A DNA stretch of 64,000 bases from positions 36,324-100,323 of the forward strand of contig JADGAN010000016.1 of NCBI GenBank assembly GCA_015231955.1. Reading direction: 5' to 3'. The stretch comes from Oligoflexia bacterium (GTDB taxonomy: Bacteria > Bdellovibrionota > Bacteriovoracia > Bacteriovoracales > Bacteriovoracaceae). The notes under the pieces were generated by a model. That model searched no databases, was not told the DNA's origin, and saw nothing but the letters and a program-made list of their open reading frames with translations. The position numbers were made by a program, and so were the translations under genes. Below are positions 18,000 through 26,953 of this stretch, piece after piece (positions within the stretch are counted from its first letter, which is position 1; the number at the start of each line of letters is the position of its first letter).

Positions 18000-19436
18000 G
18001 TGATAGAGGAGATGAAAAGAATGATTGCGAGTCATGATTTGTTTTATTCAGAGGATTTAAAAAGATTAGGAAAAATATCCATTCAAATTTCTTTAGTGGG
18101 ATTACTTTTTTTTATAATTGCATTCGATAGTGTGGCCTCGATTGCATCGATGCTCTCAGAGGCAAATACTTCCCGGGTTAAAATTGTTGATGTAGGAATT
18201 TTAGAAAAAGATGCTAGTTCACTGGTTATGGTGGTTGATCTTGGAGGAAAACTTACTAGTGTTCCTGAACTTAAAATTGATAATTTTATTGTTCAGCTAA
18301 CTTTTCCTGGTTCGTATGTTTGGCCAAAGATTGAAAAAAGCGTTCCTTTAAAAGAGCTAACACCGGCCGTAGGCGGAGAGGGCGCAGTGACGGTGATGGC
18401 ATACCAATTTGAAAAAGATGTGGTCAGAGTGCGGGCGATGTTACCGTTTAAGATAGCAAGTGAAGATGATGTACAAGTGTATGCCAATGAAAACAGTCAA
18501 AGAATTGAGGTGGTAATTAAACTTTTAAGTGTGGCAGGAACAGAAGGCAAGAGTAGTGCTAACACTGCTAACATTGCTAGCAATAATGAGGAAAAAGTTA
18601 TCAAGATGCTGGATGAACTTAAAGTCCAAGAGGAAACGCTGGCAGTGCCTGGGAATAATAGTGAGGTTGTTCTAGATAAAAGTGATGCTGCTAAAAAAGA
18701 GATGCCTGTGAAAAGTGTATTTCCGTTAGAAAATAAAAATCAAGTAAACACGGTAGCAGCAACTCGGACAACAGTGGCAAATGCCGATCACAGTAGTAAC
18801 AGTAAGCTTAAGAGTGAAAAACTTCCAGGTTATTCTCAATACGTTATGAAATTTACTGCTTTTACTTTTTTGGTACTCGCACTATTTTATGGCATGGTTC
18901 TGGCCTTTAAAAAAGGAATGATGGGAAGAAATAAATTGGGTTTTTTGCAAAATGCTCCAGTGGTGAGTGTTTTAAGTAATAACTATATTGCTCCTAAAAG
19001 AAGCCTAGTAACCGTTAAAGTACATAATCAAATTTTTCTATTAGGGAATTCAGAGCAGGGGATTCATATGCTTGCGGAAATAAAAGATGTGCCAGGAATG
19101 TTAAGAGAGGGAGAGAGAAGTGTGAGCGGTAAAAATTTTGACACCTCGTTAGTAGATGCTTCGGCCTTGGAAGATTTGGAACAAAAAGTAAAATTAAAAG
19201 AGAGTGTAGATGCGAGTATAGGAGCTAAGGCCACTTCCATGAATGCTTTAATTGGGGCCATCAATCAGCAACAGCAAGTTTTTGACATGGCCGCTTCCAG
19301 AGGAGGGGATGAAGCAGAGAGCAATAAGCGAGAGCTAGTAGATGTGACCAAAAAGACGTTGGATAAAGTAAAAGATGTGGTGCGGTTTTCAGATCAGATT
19401 AAGAAAAAAGTAAAGGGATTGCGACCTTTGCAATAA
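18000..19436 (+). CDS. fliO: FliO-like flagellar protein with AMIN-like N-terminal domain
   Basis: This 478-residue protein occupies the fliO position. It has a membrane segment near residues 25-45 and a beta-rich domain (residues ~60-170, KIVDVGILEK, VMVVDLGGKL, VRVRAMLPFK) resembling the AMIN domain of secretins and amidases. A low-complexity linker and a second membrane helix (~283-305) follow, then a FliO-type domain (LGFLQNAPVVSVLSNNYIAPKRSLVTVKV, seen at 18936-19022). FliO normally helps assemble the FliP ring and is only about 120 residues. The start is uncertain: GTG 18000, ATG 18012 or ATG 18021; GAGGAG favours the last. The AMIN assignment rests on pattern, not on a search. Confidence 0.75.
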   Translation: MIEEMKRMIASHDLFYSEDLKRLGKISIQISLVGLLFFIIAFDSVASIASMLSEANTSRVKIVDVGILEKDASSLVMVVDLGGKLTSVPELKIDNFIVQLTFPGSYVWPKIEKSVPLKELTPAVGGEGAVTVMAYQFEKDVVRVRAMLPFKIASEDDVQVYANENSQRIEVVIKLLSVAGTEGKSSANTANIASNNEEKVIKMLDELKVQEETLAVPGNNSEVVLDKSDAAKKEMPVKSVFPLENKNQVNTVAATRTTVANADHSSNSKLKSEKLPGYSQYVMKFTAFTFLVLALFYGMVLAFKKGMMGRNKLGFLQNAPVVSVLSNNYIAPKRSLVTVKVHNQIFLLGNSEQGIHMLAEIKDVPGMLREGERSVSGKNFDTSLVDASALEDLEQKVKLKESVDASIGAKATSMNALIGAINQQQQVFDMAASRGGDEAESNKRELVDVTKKTLDKVKDVVRFSDQIKKKVKGLRPLQ

Positions 19437-19438
19437 GG

Positions 19439-20323
19439 ATGAACTTGCCAATGAAGAAAAATGATTATTGGTTTTTGCTACTGCTTTTATGCATGTTTTA
19501 TGTATGTTTATTAGATTGTGCGGAAGCGACACTAGTTAAAAGTTCTAGCACGCAATCCCCCTCGAGTACACTAGTATCACTGACCAATAAAATAACTCCT
19601 AACAATCAAGTAAAAGCAGTGGCCGCTAATAATCAGCAGCAAGCAGCAACAGCGATTGCGCTTCCTGGAATGAGTATTAATTTTGGAAAAGATGTAGGAT
19701 TGGTTGACACTATTGAGATTTTACTGCTTTTTACAATTTTAACTTTGGCCCCGGCCTTTATCATCTTATGCACCTGTTTTACTAGAATTGTTATTGTACT
19801 CTCTTTTCTTCGACAGGCGATTGGCGTGCAAAACTTGCCACCCAACCAACTTTTAATTGGTTTTGCTTTGTTTTTATCTGTTTTTGTTATGGCGCCAACA
19901 GGAAAGGTTATCTATGAGGAAGCGATTAGGCCTTATATGGAAAAGGAGATTAACAGTGTGACGGCCGTGGAGAAGATTGAGATTTCGCTACGTGAATTTA
20001 TGATAAAGTATGTGCGGGAGAAAGATTTAGAGCTGTTTTATGAGGCGACTGGCTCACAGTTACCGCAGACCAAAGCAGATGTGCCCTTTTATTACATCGT
20101 TCCCGCTTTTATTATATCGGAGTTAAAGACTTCGTTTCAGATTGGCTTTTTGCTTTATTTACCTTTTTTAATTTTGGACATGGTGGTGGCATCAGTGCTG
20201 ATGGCCATGGGGATGATGATGTTGCCTCCGATGATTGTTTCGATGCCTTTTAAACTGCTATTATTTGTTTTAGTGGATGGCTGGCAATTGGTGACAGGAG
20301 CAATTATTCGCTCTTTTAGTTAA
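19439..20323 (+). CDS. fliP: Flagellar export gate protein FliP
   Basis: The 294-residue protein has a signal peptide-like N-terminus, a Ser/Asn/Gln-rich linker and the FliP core with four membrane helices. Diagnostic stretches are LAPAFIILCTCFTRIVIVLS, FLRQAIGVQNLPPNQ, LFLSVFVMAP and MMMLPPMIVSMPFKLLLFVL. FliP forms the pentameric ring of the export gate with FliQ and FliR. It starts two bases after the fliO stop, indicating translational coupling. Confidence 0.96.
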   Translation: MNLPMKKNDYWFLLLLLCMFYVCLLDCAEATLVKSSSTQSPSSTLVSLTNKITPNNQVKAVAANNQQQAATAIALPGMSINFGKDVGLVDTIEILLLFTILTLAPAFIILCTCFTRIVIVLSFLRQAIGVQNLPPNQLLIGFALFLSVFVMAPTGKVIYEEAIRPYMEKEINSVTAVEKIEISLREFMIKYVREKDLELFYEATGSQLPQTKADVPFYYIVPAFIISELKTSFQIGFLLYLPFLILDMVVASVLMAMGMMMLPPMIVSMPFKLLLFVLVDGWQLVTGAIIRSFS

Positions 20324-20358
20324 ACCGTGTGTGCCACCCGCTTACAGGGAAGGATGTT

Positions 20359-20634
20359 ATGGACGAATCACTGATTATAGATCTTACTCATGAATCGCTT
20401 AAGGTTACCATGTATCTGGGGGGACCGATGTTATTAGGGGCACTGATTACAGGGGTGGTAGTTTCTTTGTTTCAGGCGGTAACCCAAATTAATGAGCAGA
20501 CACTTTCGTTTATTCCCAAAATTATTGTGATTGGGGCCTCCTTAGTGATTTTAGGACCGTGGATGAGCGATGTGATGATCTCTTACACCAGGGATCTGAT
20601 TATCAATATTCCACAGATGATTGCGCAACACTAA
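20359..20634 (+). CDS. fliQ: Flagellar export gate protein FliQ
   Basis: The 91-residue protein has two membrane helices and the family motifs GPMLLGALITGVVVSLFQA and TQINEQTLSFIPKI. ATG at 20359 is chosen over an upstream GTG (20329) because AGGGAAGGA lies just before it and the resulting length matches the usual ~89 residues. FliQ surrounds the FliP ring in the export gate. fliR follows after nine bases. Confidence 0.96.
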   Translation: MDESLIIDLTHESLKVTMYLGGPMLLGALITGVVVSLFQAVTQINEQTLSFIPKIIVIGASLVILGPWMSDVMISYTRDLIINIPQMIAQH

Positions 20635-20643
20635 TGGGGTGAA

Positions 20644-21426
20644 ATGATTAATGTAGAGATTACTGATCTTACGCTATTGATTGCTTTTTGGCTCTCTTTT
20701 ACAAGATGGGTAACTACGCTCTATCAATTGCCTTTTTTTGATAACGTCATTATTCCTGATATTGTAAAAATTTTATTTTCGGTTGTCATTACTTATGCTT
20801 TTTTTCCTTTTGTCAAAGAGACCATTTACCGTGATATGGCCTTTGTGGGACAGGAGCATTTTTGGGTTTTAACCATAGCATATACCTTGATGGGATTGAT
20901 GATAGGTTTTTTAATTAAATCCATTATGAATGCTTATATTATGGCCGGAACTTTGATTACCCAAAATATTGGGTTAAGTGCCTCTAGGTATTTTGATCCA
21001 ACTTTTCAAGCGATTGGTCCTTTTGAAAAGTTAATTCAAGAGACGATGATTGTTTTGATTGTTACTTCAGGGGCGATTGCGCCTATGTTTAAAGGGACTT
21101 TTCTGGCTTTTGAAAAATTTAATCTAGTAACCATGTATGCCTTTATTGCAGATTTTGAGATGCAGTGGTTTTTGGATTTTATAAAATCTTTGTTTTTGGC
21201 AGGGCTAGTGCTGGCGGCACCGGTGATGGTTATGAACTTATTGCTTACGGTTGTCATGGGGGTGATTACCAAGGCAATTCCGCAAATGAATATTTTGGTA
21301 ATTAGTTTTATTATCAATATTGGAGTGGGCTTTTTAGTTTTTGCTTTAATTTCGGAGGATTTTTTTAGAGTTGCTTTTGATCTTTATCAAGGTTACTTGA
21401 TCGATTGGTACAATATTATTAGTTAG
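20644..21426 (+). CDS. fliR: Flagellar export gate protein FliR
   Basis: The 260-residue, highly hydrophobic protein matches FliR in length and pattern of membrane segments. It includes the conserved region from FLIKSIMNAYIMAGTLI through the C-terminal AIPQMNILVISFIINIGVG. FliR contributes one subunit to the FliPQR gate that opens the export channel. The start ATG follows GGGGTGAA. Spacing to fliQ and flhB (9 and 23 bases) is consistent with one operon. Confidence 0.95.
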   Translation: MINVEITDLTLLIAFWLSFTRWVTTLYQLPFFDNVIIPDIVKILFSVVITYAFFPFVKETIYRDMAFVGQEHFWVLTIAYTLMGLMIGFLIKSIMNAYIMAGTLITQNIGLSASRYFDPTFQAIGPFEKLIQETMIVLIVTSGAIAPMFKGTFLAFEKFNLVTMYAFIADFEMQWFLDFIKSLFLAGLVLAAPVMVMNLLLTVVMGVITKAIPQMNILVISFIINIGVGFLVFALISEDFFRVAFDLYQGYLIDWYNIIS

Positions 21427-21449
21427 TAAAGGTGTAGGAATAGTGACTT

Positions 21450-22517
21450 ATGGCAGATGAAGACGACACTGGCGAAAAGACAGAAGAACCGTCGCAACAT
21501 AAAATGGAGGAGTTTCGGGCCAAAGGGCAAGTTGCGATTTCTAAGGAGCTAAATGCCATCTTAGCGTTGTTTGTTGCCATTATGGTGGTGATTCTCTCTT
21601 CTTTCTACATGTATGAGGTGATGAGTGAATTTTTTGAGTGGGCCTATAATTTAAATTTCAAGCTTATCTTTGCTGATCAAGAAAAATTCAAAGGGGTCTT
21701 GCAATATTCAGTGCTGGTGGTTTTAAAAAGTATACTACCAATTTTAGTGGCAATGTTTGTTATTGCTATTGTCTCCAATGTGGTGCAGGTGGGGTTTGTT
21801 TTTGCTCCAGAAATTTTAGAGTGGGATCCCAATCGTATTAACCCTTTAAATGGAATCAAACGCCTGTTTTCGACCAAAACCTTATTTGATACTTTAAAAG
21901 GTGTTTTTAAATTGGTAGTGGTGACCTTTGTTACCTATCTTATTTTGAAAAAAGAGATTGTTAGCTTTGGTGGTCTGATTCATGTGGGTTTTTTAGAATC
22001 CTTTCTTTTTGGTAAGGCGATCTTTCTTAAAGTAGTTATGATGATCTTGATCGGGTTAACCATCGTTGCTGTGGCGGATTTTGCTTGGGAGAAGTACCAA
22101 TACCGTCAAAAACTACTGATGTCGAAACAAGAGGTCAAAGAAGAGCATAAAGAGCGAGAGGGAAATCCCGAGATTAAACAGCGAATTCGTTCTATTCAAC
22201 GAGAGATGTCTCGTCGTAGGATGATGGCCAAAGTTCCAGAGGCCGATGCAATTATCTCCAACCCTACACACATTAGTGTGGCGATTAAGTATGATCCCCA
22301 AGCGATGGTTGCTCCCATGGTTATTGCCAAGGGTGCAGATTTTGTTGCACTTAAAATTAGAGAGATCGCTAAAAGCCACAATATTCCTATTATTGAAAAT
22401 GTGCCACTGGCAAGATCTCTTTATCAAACGGTAAAAATCGGAGAGATTATTCCTCGTGATTTATACAAATCGGTCGCACAGATTATTGCATTTATTTTAA
22501 AGAAAAAAAAGAAGTAG
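21450..22517 (+). CDS. flhB: Flagellar export switch protein FlhB
   Basis: The 355-residue protein opens with GEKTEEPSQHKMEEFRAKGQVA, the classic FlhB N-terminus (21471-21536). Four membrane helices follow, then the cytoplasmic autocleavage domain with the NPTH motif (ISNPTHISVAIKY, residue ~270). Cleavage between Asn and Pro switches export from rod/hook to filament substrates. The C-terminus ends IAFILKKKKK. The short gap to flhA (six bases) suggests coupled expression. Confidence 0.96.
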   Translation: MADEDDTGEKTEEPSQHKMEEFRAKGQVAISKELNAILALFVAIMVVILSSFYMYEVMSEFFEWAYNLNFKLIFADQEKFKGVLQYSVLVVLKSILPILVAMFVIAIVSNVVQVGFVFAPEILEWDPNRINPLNGIKRLFSTKTLFDTLKGVFKLVVVTFVTYLILKKEIVSFGGLIHVGFLESFLFGKAIFLKVVMMILIGLTIVAVADFAWEKYQYRQKLLMSKQEVKEEHKEREGNPEIKQRIRSIQREMSRRRMMAKVPEADAIISNPTHISVAIKYDPQAMVAPMVIAKGADFVALKIREIAKSHNIPIIENVPLARSLYQTVKIGEIIPRDLYKSVAQIIAFILKKKKK

Positions 22518-22523
22518 GCGAGC

Positions 22524-24599
22524 ATGAAAAATTTACTGAATAAGTTAAATTTTCTAACTAAAAGTAGCGACTTGGTTTTAGTAGTAGGACTAGTGTTGGT
22601 GTTATCGGTGATGGTGATTCCTGTAGCGCCCTTTATTCTGGATCTTTTAATTGCCTCTTCTCTCGCCTTATCCATTATTGTGCTGCTGATGGCAGTCTAT
22701 ACCAAAAGGCCGATCGACTTTTCCACCTTCCCTAGTGTGCTATTGATCCTGACACTTTATCGACTTTCGCTTAACGTGGCCTCGACAAGAAATATTTTGC
22801 TTAGAACTCAAAGTGATGGCCATAGTGCTGCGGGCGAGATCATTCGCGCCTTTGGAGATTTTGTTGTTGGAGGAAATTTTGCGGTAGGATTAGTGGTGTT
22901 CATCATCTTGGTGATTATAAATTTTATTGTAATTACTAAAGGTGCTGGACGCGTGGCCGAGGTGGGCGCACGCTTTACCTTGGATGCTATGCCAGGAAAA
23001 CAGATGGCGATCGATGCCGATTTGAATGCTGGGCTCATTGACGATAAAGAGGCGAAGAGGCGCAGGCAGCAAGTAGCGCAAGAGGCAGATTTTTATGGAG
23101 CGATGGATGGAGCTTCCAAGTTTGTCCGCGGGGATGCGATTGCAGCGATCTTGATTACCATCGTGAATATTATCGGTGGAATTATTGTGGGTGTCGGACA
23201 ATATGATATGAGTTTTATAGAGGCGAGCAAACTCTTTACTTTGCTGACCGTTGGTGATGGTTTAATTACACAAATTCCTGCGCTGATTGTTTCTACCGCT
23301 GCAGGTATTATTATTACTAGAGGTGCAGATGAAGAGTCACTCGGCACACAAGTGACTAATCAGGTGAAGATTCATCATCGAGCAATCTATACTGCTTCTG
23401 GAATCTTGTTCGCATTTGCTTTGGTTCCTGGTTTGCCTAAAATTCCTTTCTTGGCGATGGGAGGACTGTTGGCGTATGCGGGAAATTCGATTGAGAAGAA
23501 AGGAAAAATTGAGGTTGAGAGTAATATTAGACAGCAACAAGAGGATAAGAAAAAGCGGCAAGAGAATTTAGAGGAGTTGTTGCCGCTAGAGATGATTGAA
23601 CTTGAGGTTGGGTACGCCATCGTGAATTTAGTCGATGTAGAACAAAACGGGGATCTTTTAGAAAGAATTACGCAATTAAGAAGGCAATTTGCTCTGGACT
23701 GGGGAGTGATCATTCCCTCTGTGCGTATTCGAGATAACCTGGAACTTAGACCGGGAGGGTATGTGATCAAATTAAAGGGAGTGGCGGTGGCCCAAGGGGA
23801 ACTTATGCCTGATCACTTTCTCGCCATGGATCCAGGAACGGTCATTGAAAAGGTGGATGGCGTAGAGACCACAGAGCCGGTTTACGGCTTTCCAGCTCTA
23901 TGGATTAATCCAGATATCAGAGATAGCGCCCAATACAGTGGTTACACCGTTGTCGATCTCTCTACGGTGATGGCAACTCATTTGACAGAAGTGTGGAAGA
24001 AAAATTTGCATGAGATGTTTGGGCGTCAGGAATTGGTCAGAATTTTAGATAATTTTAAAGAGCTGTATCCAAAAGTGGTAAGCGATTTGATTCCAGATAT
24101 TTTATCTTTTGGAGTAGTGCTCAAGGTGATGCAAAATCTTTTGCGGGAAGCGATTTCTATTCGCGACATTCGTAGCATCTTAGAGGCATTAGCTGAGCAT
24201 GGGGCACAGACAAAAGATCCGCAATTACTGACAGAGTATACTCGTCAAGCATTGTATCGAACCATCACCGAATCGGTAAAAAATGGCAATGGCGAGGTCT
24301 CCTTGTTTACACTTGATCGTCGTATCGAGGAGGAGATTTATAATCGCATTGTTCAAAACGACAAAGGGAGTGTGGTCTCTTTAAGTCCAGATGTAACACA
24401 GAAAATTTTGGTAAACTTAAACGAAAAAATTGAAGATGCGAGTGGGAGAGGTGATAAAATAGTAGTAGCGTGTTCACCAAGTATACGAGCACATTTTAAA
24501 AAGATTACGGAAAAATATTTACCTAACTTGGTTGTGGTTGGACATAATGAACTCGCAAATGATGCTAGAATAAAAAATTTAGGTGTGATTAGAATGTAA
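22524..24599 (+). CDS. flhA: Flagellar export apparatus protein FlhA
   Basis: This 691-residue export-gate protein has about eight N-terminal membrane helices. The conserved FHIPEP-type loop (GAGRVAEVGARFTLDAMPGK, IDADLNAGLIDDKEA) couples export to proton flow. The cytoplasmic domain from residue ~360 forms the nonameric ring that docks chaperone-substrate complexes. Length and motif order are normal. It is preceded by flhB and followed 16 bases later by flhF. Confidence 0.97.
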   Translation: MKNLLNKLNFLTKSSDLVLVVGLVLVLSVMVIPVAPFILDLLIASSLALSIIVLLMAVYTKRPIDFSTFPSVLLILTLYRLSLNVASTRNILLRTQSDGHSAAGEIIRAFGDFVVGGNFAVGLVVFIILVIINFIVITKGAGRVAEVGARFTLDAMPGKQMAIDADLNAGLIDDKEAKRRRQQVAQEADFYGAMDGASKFVRGDAIAAILITIVNIIGGIIVGVGQYDMSFIEASKLFTLLTVGDGLITQIPALIVSTAAGIIITRGADEESLGTQVTNQVKIHHRAIYTASGILFAFALVPGLPKIPFLAMGGLLAYAGNSIEKKGKIEVESNIRQQQEDKKKRQENLEELLPLEMIELEVGYAIVNLVDVEQNGDLLERITQLRRQFALDWGVIIPSVRIRDNLELRPGGYVIKLKGVAVAQGELMPDHFLAMDPGTVIEKVDGVETTEPVYGFPALWINPDIRDSAQYSGYTVVDLSTVMATHLTEVWKKNLHEMFGRQELVRILDNFKELYPKVVSDLIPDILSFGVVLKVMQNLLREAISIRDIRSILEALAEHGAQTKDPQLLTEYTRQALYRTITESVKNGNGEVSLFTLDRRIEEEIYNRIVQNDKGSVVSLSPDVTQKILVNLNEKIEDASGRGDKIVVACSPSIRAHFKKITEKYLPNLVVVGHNELANDARIKNLGVIRM

Positions 24600-24615
24600 A
24601 GGAAGGGGAAAAGTC

Positions 24616-26022
24616 ATGTTTGTTAAAAAATTTTCAGCAGACACGATGGATGAAGCACTAAAAATGGTAAAAAAAGAGCTTGGTCCTGATGCTATTATTT
24701 TAAAAACGGAGAGCAATAAAGGCATTAAAGGTGTTTTGAAAAAGAAAAAAATTGAAATTACAGCAGGAATTACAGAGCGAGAGTATGTGAAAAAGGCCAA
24801 TGTTGATCGAGTCTTAACAGATGCTCAGAAGCAGAAACTCTATGCAGCTCCTGCGAGTACAGTGGCCAGCAGCATGGATAATTTTACCATTATGAATGAT
24901 AGCAAAGTTAAAGCAGGCCCTAAAATCGTGCGTGGTCCCGGTATTTTTGAGGATAATTATACAGGGATGGGAAAGAGTAAAAATAGTAATGTTGCTAAAT
25001 TTTCTGAAAAAAATCTACAAGCAAATATGCATTTGAATGCTGCTACATCACTGGATGATTTTTTAAGTAGTGTTGGTGAAAAGAGAGAAGAAAAGAGAGA
25101 AGAAAAGAGAGAAGAAAGGAGAGAAAAGGAAGAGGAGCAGAAATCCGATAAGCTAGAGATTGAGCTATCTCGGATTAAAGGGATTGAAGAGAAAATTAAT
25201 TTTTTGAGCGAGAAGATACAGCTGTTAGAAGATAAGACACCTTTAGGAATAACTCAAGTAAGAAGACAGTTGCGTAGTATGGATCTTGATGAGGTGTTTA
25301 TTCAAGACTTGATGAAAAAAACAATTTTTGAGTTACAGCAAGAGGATCTTGGTGATTACGAAGCAGTTTTTGATTTTGCCTTAAGAGAGATGAGTGAACG
25401 AATTTATACTGAGATGCCGCTTTTTGCAGCAATGGAGGATAGCAAGAAAAGTGTAATCACGATTTTGGTTTCTGTGGAGGGCACTGGTCAAACCACCACA
25501 GCACTAAAATTAAGAGAGATGAAAAAAACTTCAGAAATGTTGGTGTTTAAAAGCAGTTCTGATGACAAACGTCAGAACTACTCTTTTGTCAGTAAAATAT
25601 TAAATGCGACCGTGCATGAGGTGTCTGAATTTTCAGAAATTATTGCCATTTGTAGAAAAGCAAAAGCAGAGGGAAAATCGCTGTTTTTAGATTATAAGAT
25701 TGATGAGTGTAACCCAGAGCATTTCTCCTTAGTAACAGAGGGAATCCGTAAGGCGTTTGATGATGTGGAATTGTTACTTTGTGTTTCTGCAGTTCACTCG
25801 GAAAGTTATAACCGGAAATTTTTGCAGAGATACAGAAGGGTGGCAGATGGTGTAGTCTATACTAAGTTAGATATGTGTACGAATTATGCTGATATTTTCA
25901 ATCTTCATATATGTGTGCAGGAGCTTCCTTTGAAATTTTTTACTACAGGGCCAGTGGTGCCTACGGATATTGAAGCCGCAACCGCAGAGAGATTGATTTC
26001 AGGTATGTTTAAGATGGCGTAA
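24616..26022 (+). CDS. flhF: FlhF-like protein with degenerate GTPase domain
   Basis: Position and the N-terminal FlhF segment (MFVKKFSADTMDEALKMVKK, then LGPDAIIL) identify it as FlhF, the SRP-type GTPase that places flagella at the pole. The NG domain, however, is eroded. Where FlhF has GPTGVGKTTT, this protein has VEGTGQTTT (residues 287-295), replacing the P-loop lysine with Gln. The DTAGRS motif is replaced by LDYKIDECNP. Only a TKLD-like motif (YTKLDMCTNYAD) and the C-terminal helix remain. A KREE tandem repeat sits in the linker. It probably cannot hydrolyse GTP normally and may act as a scaffold with FlhG. Confidence 0.85.
   Translation: MFVKKFSADTMDEALKMVKKELGPDAIILKTESNKGIKGVLKKKKIEITAGITEREYVKKANVDRVLTDAQKQKLYAAPASTVASSMDNFTIMNDSKVKAGPKIVRGPGIFEDNYTGMGKSKNSNVAKFSEKNLQANMHLNAATSLDDFLSSVGEKREEKREEKREERREKEEEQKSDKLEIELSRIKGIEEKINFLSEKIQLLEDKTPLGITQVRRQLRSMDLDEVFIQDLMKKTIFELQQEDLGDYEAVFDFALREMSERIYTEMPLFAAMEDSKKSVITILVSVEGTGQTTTALKLREMKKTSEMLVFKSSSDDKRQNYSFVSKILNATVHEVSEFSEIIAICRKAKAEGKSLFLDYKIDECNPEHFSLVTEGIRKAFDDVELLLCVSAVHSESYNRKFLQRYRRVADGVVYTKLDMCTNYADIFNLHICVQELPLKFFTTGPVVPTDIEAATAERLISGMFKMA
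25079..25135 (+). repeat. KREE-coding tandem repeat inside flhF
   Basis: A purine-only repeat, AAGAGAGAAGAA in about four 12-base units, encodes KREEKREEKREERREKEEE at residues ~155-175. It links the N-terminal domain to the GTPase-like domain and could vary in copy number between strains without shifting the frame. Confidence 0.6.
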
Positions 26023-26046
26023 GCGAATAGGGGTGTAGAATCTTTT

Positions 26047-26922
26047 ATGAGCAAGACAGAAGATTGGCTGAAGTCGTTTAAGCGTGAAACCGCTTCCATT
26101 GAAAATGATTGGTATAAGAACAAAAAAGCAGTGTCTATTTCAATATCTAGTGGAAAAGGTGGTGTGGGAAAAACTTCTCTTGCAATAAAAGTTGCAATCG
26201 AGCTATCGAAAGAGGGTTATCGGGTTTTATTGATTGATTGTGATTTCAATCTCTCTAATACACTTATAAAATTAGGTCTGCCTTTGAATAATTTTTTCTA
26301 TGAATTTATTCATAGAGGCAGAAGTTTTTGGGACGCTTTATATCGCAATGGTCATTTTCATTTGCTTGCAGGATGTAATGGACATGTAGGACTTTTTGAG
26401 CAAAATATTCATTTTGATCAATTAATTATTGACATCATCAATGAGTATGAAAGCAATTTTGATTATATTATTTTAGATTCACCTGGAGGAATTTCCAAAA
26501 CCACCTTAAATCTTAATGCTTATACACAGAAAAGAATTGTTGTAGTAACACCTGACAAATCATCGATTACCGATTCTTATTCTCTAATTAAACTTTTAAA
26601 AATCCGCTATGGTATTTATCACAACTATTTAGTGGTGAATCGTTATTGCAATGAAAAACAGGTGAATAAGGTTTTTAAAACCATGGATGAAACAGTTGAA
26701 AATTTTTTAGGATTAAATCTTATCCATTTAGGCGGGATTAAAGAGTTTCATGAAAAGACCGATTGTTTTGATACCCATTTACTAAATAATTCCGATTCTT
26801 CTTTTCATCAACATTTTTTAAATATTGTAAAGAATTTACACGATAACGAAAAACTAGGTGAACATGCTCATTCTTCACCGCTTTTTAGCGATGTGAATAG
26901 TCACCTCTTGTGTAATTTATGA
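26047..26922 (+). CDS. flhG: Flagellar number regulator FlhG (MinD-like ATPase)
   Basis: The 291-residue ParA/MinD-type ATPase has a deviant Walker A with both lysines (SSGKGGVGKTSLAIK, residues ~35-49). It also has the Walker A' motif VLLIDCDFNLSN and the Walker B-like YIILDSPGG. It limits flagellar number and, in relatives, stimulates FlhF. Here the FlhG ATPase motifs are intact although its usual partner's GTPase motifs are not. A C-terminal amphipathic helix for membrane binding is possible but not obvious. The gene lies between flhF and fliA, the usual order. Confidence 0.93.
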   Translation: MSKTEDWLKSFKRETASIENDWYKNKKAVSISISSGKGGVGKTSLAIKVAIELSKEGYRVLLIDCDFNLSNTLIKLGLPLNNFFYEFIHRGRSFWDALYRNGHFHLLAGCNGHVGLFEQNIHFDQLIIDIINEYESNFDYIILDSPGGISKTTLNLNAYTQKRIVVVTPDKSSITDSYSLIKLLKIRYGIYHNYLVVNRYCNEKQVNKVFKTMDETVENFLGLNLIHLGGIKEFHEKTDCFDTHLLNNSDSSFHQHFLNIVKNLHDNEKLGEHAHSSPLFSDVNSHLLCNL

Positions 26923-26953
26923 TCGATTAGAATCGATAGGGGGAAGCAGGCAG

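Noticed and set aside
25079..25135. Possible CRISPR-like short repeat array
   Set aside because: The purine repeat is head-to-tail with no spacers and keeps the flhF frame; it encodes KREE units.
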